NCBI GenBank assembly: GCA_902769805.1 | Contig: CACXQL010000030.1 | Location: 1-49,664 of the forward strand | Length of the DNA: 49,664 bases | Direction of reading: 5' to 3' | Source of the DNA: an uncultured Prevotellaceae bacterium | GTDB lineage: Bacteria > Bacteroidota > Bacteroidia > Bacteroidales > Bacteroidaceae | In this document: one piece after another, positions 45,111 to 49,664 of the stretch | Layout: each line of letters opens with the position of its first letter | Numbering within the stretch: the stretch's first letter is position 1 | Notes under the pieces: model-generated | What the model was told of the DNA's origin: nothing | Seen by the model: only the letters and a program-made list of their open reading frames with translations | Databases searched by the model: none | Position numbers and translations under genes: made by a program

Positions 45111-45521
45111 TTATTCGTCGTATTGCTGCATCAACTCAAAATGAAATTTCTTGCCCTTTCCATTAGTAAAGGTCCCTTCATAGCCATCACCACGCAACTC
45201 ACGCTGACCGTCAAACGTACCAGTATGATAACCTTTGGGAGAGAACTCCTTAAGTACCAGATGCATCGAGCCTTTAGCATTAATCGCTGCATATTCCACC
45301 AGCGTCAGAGTGAAATGAGTCTTCGGGCGTTCATTATAATAATAATAGCCTACCTCGGAATCCTCATTGCCATATTCCAGATTCACAAAGAGTGTAATGG
45401 CATAGGGACCAATCTTTCCTGTGAATTTCTCATACTTCATCTCTTGTTCTGTCTGTGCCATCGTCGACAAAGAGCCCAGCACCAACATTAAACAGCAAAA
45501 TAATGTCTTACTTAACTTCAT
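45111..45521 (-). CDS. exported small protein of unknown function
   Basis: 136 residues from the ATG at 45521 (MKLSKTLFCCLMLVLGSLSTMAQ, signal peptide). The mature part is beta-rich (KIGPYAITLFVNLEYGNEDS; YHTGTFDGQRELRGDGYEG). The upstream in-frame ATG at 45614 lies inside era and is rejected. It sits between era and der on the same strand. No family recognised; probably periplasmic. Confidence 0.72.
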   Translation of the reverse strand: MKLSKTLFCCLMLVLGSLSTMAQTEQEMKYEKFTGKIGPYAITLFVNLEYGNEDSEVGYYYYNERPKTHFTLTLVEYAAINAKGSMHLVLKEFSPKGYHTGTFDGQRELRGDGYEGTFTNGKGKKFHFELMQQYDE

Positions 45522-45543
45522 AACTTTATCCTCCTTATCTTTA

Positions 45544-46458
45544 TTATTCTGGATTATAACCAAATGAGTCCAATTCTTTCTGTGACGAACGCCAATCCTT
45601 GTCAACTTTGACAAAGGTCTCCAGATAAATCGGCTTGTCGAAGAACTTCTCCAGAGCTTTACGGGCCTCTGTGCTTACCTTCTTTAAGGCAACACCTTGA
45701 TGTCCGATGATGATTCCTTTCTGAGAATCACGCTCTACATAGATGACGGCATTAATACGGATGAGCTTAGGCTCTTCCTTGAAACGCTCCACACGCACCT
45801 CTACGGCATAAGGTATCTCCTTGTCGTAATAGAGAAGTATCTTTTCACGGATAATCTCAGACACGAAGAAACGGGCAGGCTTATCCGTCAACTGGTCCTT
45901 GTCAAAATAGGCAGGACTCTCTGGCAATAGTTCCTTGATGCGCTTCAACAATATATCCGTGCCGAATTTGTTCTTTGCAGAGATTGGTAATATCTCTGCA
46001 TCAGGCAACAGTGTATGCCATTTGGCGACAATATCACCAAGAAGATTCTGAATATTCTGATTACTCTGATTATTCTGATTACTCTGAAGCTCATCAATCT
46101 TATTAATGAGCAAAATCACTGGAATTGTCATCTTCTGCACCTTCTCCAGAAAGTCCTTGTTCTTCTCAGGATTCTCCACGACATCCGTCACATAAAGCAA
46201 GACATCAGCATCCTGCAAGGCTGACTCCGAAAAAGCAAGCATCGACTCCTGCAACTTATAGTTGGGTTTCAGGACACCAGGAGTGTCACTGAACACTATC
46301 TGCATATCATCGGTATTCACAATACCCATGATACGATGCCGGGTGGTCTGAGCCTTAAACGTCGCAATCGAAATACGCTCACCAACCAACTGGTTCATGA
46401 GCGTACTTTTACCTACGTTGGGATTTCCAACTATGTTTACGAATCCTGCTTTATGCAT
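45544..46458 (-). CDS. era: GTPase Era
   Basis: 304 residues. G1 [17 protein letters not shown]2/G3 region TRHRIMGIV and VFSDTPGVLKP, G4 LINKIDEL, and a C-terminal KH domain with IIIGHQGVALKKVSTEARK. Era checks 16S rRNA maturation and 30S assembly. In the yceD-rpmF-fabH-era-der series. The G4 region contains a run of SNQN-like residues (QSNQNNQSNQNIQNLL), a lineage-specific insertion. Confidence 0.96.
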   Translation of the reverse strand: MHKAGFVNIVGNPNVGKSTLMNQLVGERISIATFKAQTTRHRIMGIVNTDDMQIVFSDTPGVLKPNYKLQESMLAFSESALQDADVLLYVTDVVENPEKNKDFLEKVQKMTIPVILLINKIDELQSNQNNQSNQNIQNLLGDIVAKWHTLLPDAEILPISAKNKFGTDILLKRIKELLPESPAYFDKDQLTDKPARFFVSEIIREKILLYYDKEIPYAVEVRVERFKEEPKLIRINAVIYVERDSQKGIIIGHQGVALKKVSTEARKALEKFFDKPIYLETFVKVDKDWRSSQKELDSFGYNPE

Positions 46459-46478
46459 TATTCTTCATTTTTCACTAT

Positions 46479-47486
46479 TCATTTTTCACTCCCGTCATAC
46501 GCCCATCGGTAGTAGAGTGCTCCATGAACAAAACCTGCACCGAAAGCTGTGAAAATCATATTATCACCTTTCTTCAGCAGATGCTCATTCTCCCATAGTG
46601 CAAGTGGGATAGTAGCTGCAGAGGTGTTTCCGAAATGCTCGATATTCACCATCACTTGTTCCATCGGAAGTTCCAGACGTTTTGCCACTGCCTCAATGAT
46701 ACGCATATTCGCCTGATGAGGAACCACCCACTGGATATTATCCTTGTTCAGTTTGTTACGTTCTGCTATCAAGGCACAGTCGTCACTCATATTCGTCACC
46801 GCATAACGGAACACGGTACGACCCTCCTGATAGAGGTAATGTAGACGGTGATCTACTGTGAAATGACTGGGAGGACATACTGATCCGCCTGCCTTCAGAT
46901 GTAGGAAAGGGAGTCCCTTGCCATCGGCACGGAAATAAGAGTCTCTTAATCCAAGACCCTCTTCTTCTGTACCTTCTACCAAGACTGCAGCGGCACCGTC
47001 ACCGAATAACGGACAGGTAGCACGGTCTTTATAGTCGACAACAGATGACATCTTATCGGCCCCAATCACAATGATCCTCTTGTAGCGACCACTTTCTATC
47101 ATCGTAGCGGCAACATCGAGCGTATAGATGAATCCACAACAAGCTGCCCAGAAATCGAAAGCAAAGGCATTCTTCAGTCCAAGCTTACCTAATACGATAC
47201 TTGCTGTAGACGGGAACTTATAATCAGCCGTTGAGGTCGTGACGATGACTGCATCAATGGTATCAGGATCCACACCCGTTCTCTGCATCAGTTGCTTAGC
47301 TGCCTTACGCGCCATATAACTGGTGCCGAGACCTTCCTCTGTTAGAATGTGACGCTCTTTAATACCAACACGAGTCATAATCCACTCGTCATTGGTGTCT
47401 ACCATGCGAGACAACTCCTCATTATTAAGGATATAGTCAGGCACGTAGCCACCAATACCGGTGATTATCGCATTAATTTTACCCAT
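46479..47486 (-). CDS. fabH: 3-oxoacyl-ACP synthase III (FabH)
   Basis: 335 residues from the ATG at 47486 (MGKINAIITGIGGYVPDYIL), overlapping the rpmF stop by 1 bp (TAATG). Catalytic Cys116 (WAACCGFIY), His in VVPHQANMRIIEAV and Asn in NTSAATI. It starts fatty acid chains by condensing acetyl-CoA (or a branched acyl-CoA) with malonyl-ACP. Upstream in-frame Met codons to 47549 lie inside rpmF and are rejected. Following yceD and rpmF is the classic order. Confidence 0.96.
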   Translation of the reverse strand: MGKINAIITGIGGYVPDYILNNEELSRMVDTNDEWIMTRVGIKERHILTEEGLGTSYMARKAAKQLMQRTGVDPDTIDAVIVTTSTADYKFPSTASIVLGKLGLKNAFAFDFWAACCGFIYTLDVAATMIESGRYKRIIVIGADKMSSVVDYKDRATCPLFGDGAAAVLVEGTEEEGLGLRDSYFRADGKGLPFLHLKAGGSVCPPSHFTVDHRLHYLYQEGRTVFRYAVTNMSDDCALIAERNKLNKDNIQWVVPHQANMRIIEAVAKRLELPMEQVMVNIEHFGNTSAATIPLALWENEHLLKKGDNMIFTAFGAGFVHGALYYRWAYDGSEK

Positions 47487-47674
47487 TATTCTGCTGCTTC
47501 GTCCATTACAATGGCAATCTTGCCACGATAGTAGCCGCATGTGGGACATACTGTATGATATACATGATATGCGCCACAGTTAGGGCATACTGCTAACGTG
47601 GGGGCTACTGCCTTGTCATGTGTACGACGCTTAGCGGTACGGGTGTTTGATTGTCTTCTTTTAGGATGTGCCAT
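47486..47674 (-). CDS. rpmF: 50S ribosomal protein L32
   Basis: 62 residues: MAHPKRRQSNTRTAKRRTHD and a zinc ribbon CPNCGAYHVYHTVCPTCG (two CxxC pairs). Part of the large subunit. Between yceD and fabH, overlapping the latter. Confidence 0.98.
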   Translation of the reverse strand: MAHPKRRQSNTRTAKRRTHDKAVAPTLAVCPNCGAYHVYHTVCPTCGYYRGKIAIVMDEAAE

Positions 47675-47701
47675 AATTCTATAAACTTTAAACTTTTAAC
47701 T

Positions 47702-48226
47702 TTAAACTTTTAACTTCTTAAGTGCTTCCCACCGTGAGTCTATGCTTTCCGCCTCCTCTTCACCGCTTCGGACGGTACCACTCAACTCTTCGAGTTTCTG
47801 TGTCATCGCACTATTGCATTTTCCAGGTGCATGAACGTGCTTGATGGGTATGGCGAGTGCTATAAACTCGTAGATGAGCCATGCCGTGTCGAGTATTCCT
47901 TCATTCTCGTCAACAATCACGACATCATCGTCTTCGGTATTGGTTTCTGTCCCTAACTTTGCCAACAGACGGTTATCCGTATTAATTGGCTGCCCCATGT
48001 CATCTAAACAAAGATCGCAAGGAACAATCACCGTGCCCTCAGTATGGAACAGGAGTTCATAAAAACCGGTCATCTTGCGTATAGACACCGACACGTGCAA
48101 CGCTCCACGATTCACTTCCGAGGTGTTCAGAGTCTTAAAGAAATCGTCATCCAGGTCAAATTCCAGACATTGCTCGTCTGTCTTCATCCCCTTCAAATCA
48201 ATATTAAAAGTCTCCAAACTGCACAT
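47702..48226 (-). CDS. yceD: YceD/DUF177 family protein
   Basis: 174 residues from the ATG at 48226 (MCSLETFNIDLKGMKTDEQC). DUF177 core with VIVPCDLCLDDMGQPIN, where CDLCL is the usual CxxC. It is thought to act in 23S rRNA accumulation and always precedes rpmF. The longer in-frame start (48247) lies inside the -7 box TAACTTTG (48245-48252) and is rejected. Confidence 0.9.
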   Translation of the reverse strand: MCSLETFNIDLKGMKTDEQCLEFDLDDDFFKTLNTSEVNRGALHVSVSIRKMTGFYELLFHTEGTVIVPCDLCLDDMGQPINTDNRLLAKLGTETNTEDDDVVIVDENEGILDTAWLIYEFIALAIPIKHVHAPGKCNSAMTQKLEELSGTVRSGEEEAESIDSRWEALKKLKV

Positions 48227-48244
48227 AATCACACTTTTGGTCTG

Positions 48245-48252
48245 CAAAGTTA
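48245..48252 (-). promoter_or_regulatory. yceD operon promoter, -7 box
   Basis: Leftward TAACTTTG, giving a leader of about 15 nt. Confidence 0.6.
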
Positions 48253-48328
48253 CGAAATTATTATGAAATATATATTACGAATTACATTTTTTTTGCTTTT
48301 CCATTGAAAATCAGCCACTAACAAATGC

Positions 48329-48366
48329 TAAGATTGCACACACCCAAGTGCAAGTGTGCAATCTTA
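48329..48366 (-). terminator. hairpin at the end of the histidine kinase gene
   Basis: 13-bp perfect arms (TAAGATTGCACAC/GTGTGCAATCTTA) with a 12-nt loop; the kinase stop codon (48364-48366) is in one arm. The T-run is weak, so termination may be incomplete. Confidence 0.65.
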
Positions 48367-49521
48367 ACAGGGCATTTCAATACGGAAGGTAGTTCCCTTA
48401 CCTATTTCTGATGACTTGACAAAGATACGACCTCGATGGTATTCCTCTACTATCCGCTTGGCTAACGAGAGTCCTAATCCCCACCCTCGCTTCTTCGTCG
48501 TGAAACCTGGGGTAAAGACATTTTTGATGTCTTTTTTCTTGATACCCTTACCAGTATCCTGTACCTCTACGATTACTACCTTTTCCTCTTTCATTAAAGT
48601 CAAAGTGATGGTGCCTGCACCTTCCATTGCATCCACGGCGTTCTTACAGAGGTTTTCAATCACCCATTCAAACAAAGACGCATTCATTTTGACAATAACA
48701 TCCTCACCTGGCATCTGACTCAGGATCTGCACCTTCTGAGAAGTACGGCGATTCATATACTCGATGACATGTCGTAACACCTCATTCATGGAAGATTCCA
48801 CAGGTTCTGGAACAGATCCTATCTTAGAGAAACGCTCTGCGATTCGCTCCAGACGTTTCACATCCTTATCCATTTCCGGCAATAGTTCATCATCTGGATA
48901 ACTTTCCTTCAGCATCTCCGTCCAGGCCATCAGACTGGATATCGGAGTCCCTAACTGATGGGCAGTCTCTTTCGACAGTCCAACCCATACTTTATTCTGT
49001 TCAGCCCTTTTGGAGGAAAGCAGGGCAAAGATAGCAATAACAACAAAAATAAGTACGATTCCCAACTGGACATAGGGCCAGGCAGCAAGACGCTTCAACA
49101 TGACAGAATCATCGTAGCACACTAACTGATAATCAGCAGAATCACCTATCTGGATTTTAATATACCTGTCAGCATCTTTCATTCGTTTTCCCATACGTTC
49201 CACAAAAGCTGCCGTATCTGTTGCATTCTTTGCCTTGATATCTATATTACGGTAATCCGCAACATGTCCTTCCTTGTCCAACACGATGACAGGTATGGTG
49301 TTGTTGCCTTCCATCACACTTAACACCAATGAGAGATCCGTATGTTCGTCTGCCTCGTTCAAAGAATGTAATGCCTGTGCCCAGACTTCCATTTTCCCTC
49401 TTTCTTCTTTGGATAAGTCACTTACCAGGAAATGAGACACCAATAAAGAGGCGACGGCTATCAGTATAGCTGCCACAACCAATATAATCTTGACTTGTCG
49501 GATCCTGTCAGTCCATTGCAT
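48364..49521 (-). CDS. sensor histidine kinase, membrane bound, no adjacent regulator
   Basis: 385 residues. TM1 near residues 10-30 (ILVVAAILIAVASLLVSHFL), a ~110-residue periplasmic region, TM2 near residues 155-175 (LGIVLIFVVIAIFALL), then the H-box KETAHQLGTPISSLMAWTEML, N-box ENLCKNAVDAM, G1 DTGKGIKK and G2 GWGLGLSLAKRI. Bacteroidota kinases often carry the HQLGTP form of the H-box. It has the standard kinase domains but no response regulator next to it. Only the ligand is unknown. Confidence 0.93.
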   Translation of the reverse strand: MQWTDRIRQVKIILVVAAILIAVASLLVSHFLVSDLSKEERGKMEVWAQALHSLNEADEHTDLSLVLSVMEGNNTIPVIVLDKEGHVADYRNIDIKAKNATDTAAFVERMGKRMKDADRYIKIQIGDSADYQLVCYDDSVMLKRLAAWPYVQLGIVLIFVVIAIFALLSSKRAEQNKVWVGLSKETAHQLGTPISSLMAWTEMLKESYPDDELLPEMDKDVKRLERIAERFSKIGSVPEPVESSMNEVLRHVIEYMNRRTSQKVQILSQMPGEDVIVKMNASLFEWVIENLCKNAVDAMEGAGTITLTLMKEEKVVIVEVQDTGKGIKKKDIKNVFTPGFTTKKRGWGLGLSLAKRIVEEYHRGRIFVKSSEIGKGTTFRIEMPC

Positions 49522-49571
49522 ACAGTAATAATAACGTAAAAAGACCTGTATTATTACATATCAATATACAA

Positions 49572-49605
49572 AGAAGCCCTGCTATCATGTGATAACAGGG
49601 CTTCT
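49572..49605 (-). terminator. terminator after the rRNA operon
   Basis: AGAAGCCCTG/CAGGGCTTCT arms (10 bp) with a 14-nt loop, followed leftward by TTTGTATATTG. It separates the 5S gene from the histidine kinase. Confidence 0.85.
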
Positions 49606-49612
49606 GCCATGA

Positions 49613-49664
49613 AAAGTGGCGGCCTCCTACTCTCCCGCATTGCATTGCAGTACCATCGGCGCAG
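49613..49664 (-). rRNA. rrf: 5S ribosomal RNA, 3' end (cut by window edge)
   Basis: Leftward CTGCGCCGATGGTACTGCAA then GCGGGAGAGTAGGAGGCCGC, the conserved helix IV/V region and 3' stem of bacterial 5S rRNA. The 5' half lies outside the window. It shows an rRNA operon transcribed leftward from beyond the right edge. Confidence 0.88.

Overview
The window reads as a chromosomal segment of a Bacteroidota bacterium, order Bacteroidales, most likely Prevotellaceae. The grounds are the promoters (a TAnnTTTG -7 box with TTTG 18-22 bp upstream, and no E. coli-type -35/-10 pairs), two BspA-type leucine-rich surface proteins with dockerin-like tails, an OstA-like protein in a guaB-mutL operon, and a fused CcsBA-type cytochrome c assembly protein. 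No phage, integrase or transposase gene is visible.

Layout. 1-3.4 kb: purB, rluB and asnS (cut by the window edge), leftward. 3.5-5.3 kb: an acyl-ACP thioesterase, a one-helix membrane protein and a 60-residue protein. 5.4-11.8 kb: an accessory, AT-richer stretch with a two-gene restriction-modification locus, two structured RNA candidates with their own promoters, a duplicated promoter repeat, two orphan small proteins, a palindromic dispersed repeat and a HU-like protein. 11.8-15.3 kb: tRNA-Val(UAC), an ACT protein, phenylacetate-CoA ligase and an OmpA-family porin. 15.4-22.9 kb: guaB, two PpiC-type chaperone/isomerases, an OstA/LptA-like protein and mutL in one tight leftward operon. 23.0-29.6 kb: tig, clpP, clpX, recQ and an exported protein. 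29.8-32.4 kb: two tandem BspA-like proteins. 32.8-36.7 kb: a rightward four-gene cluster (CDP-alcohol phosphotransferase-like, flippase-like, PLP aminotransferase, LicC-like nucleotidyltransferase), which looks like an uncharacterised route to a CDP-activated headgroup. 36.8-43.4 kb: lptB, a nitroreductase lipoprotein, a serine-hydrolase remnant, ridA, an SDR enzyme, ccsBA, a cobalamin riboswitch with no obvious B12 gene, and mlaE-mlaF. 43.4-48.2 kb: yceD-rpmF-fabH-era-(167 aa reading frame)-der-(lipoprotein), leftward. 48.4-49.7 kb: an orphan histidine kinase and the 3' end of a 5S rRNA, showing that an rRNA operon enters from the right.

Most genes are housekeeping (purine synthesis, translation, proteolysis, DNA repair, envelope biogenesis). 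The most unusual material is (i) the 32.8-36.7 kb CDP-headgroup cluster, whose phosphotransferase lacks the last Asp of the family motif; (ii) the cobalamin riboswitch followed by a 26-codon ORF and a terminator instead of a B12 gene; (iii) a dispersed intergenic repeat whose conserved part is a complete Bacteroidota promoter; (iv) the 9.1-10.8 kb region with two candidate small RNAs beside the restriction-modification genes.
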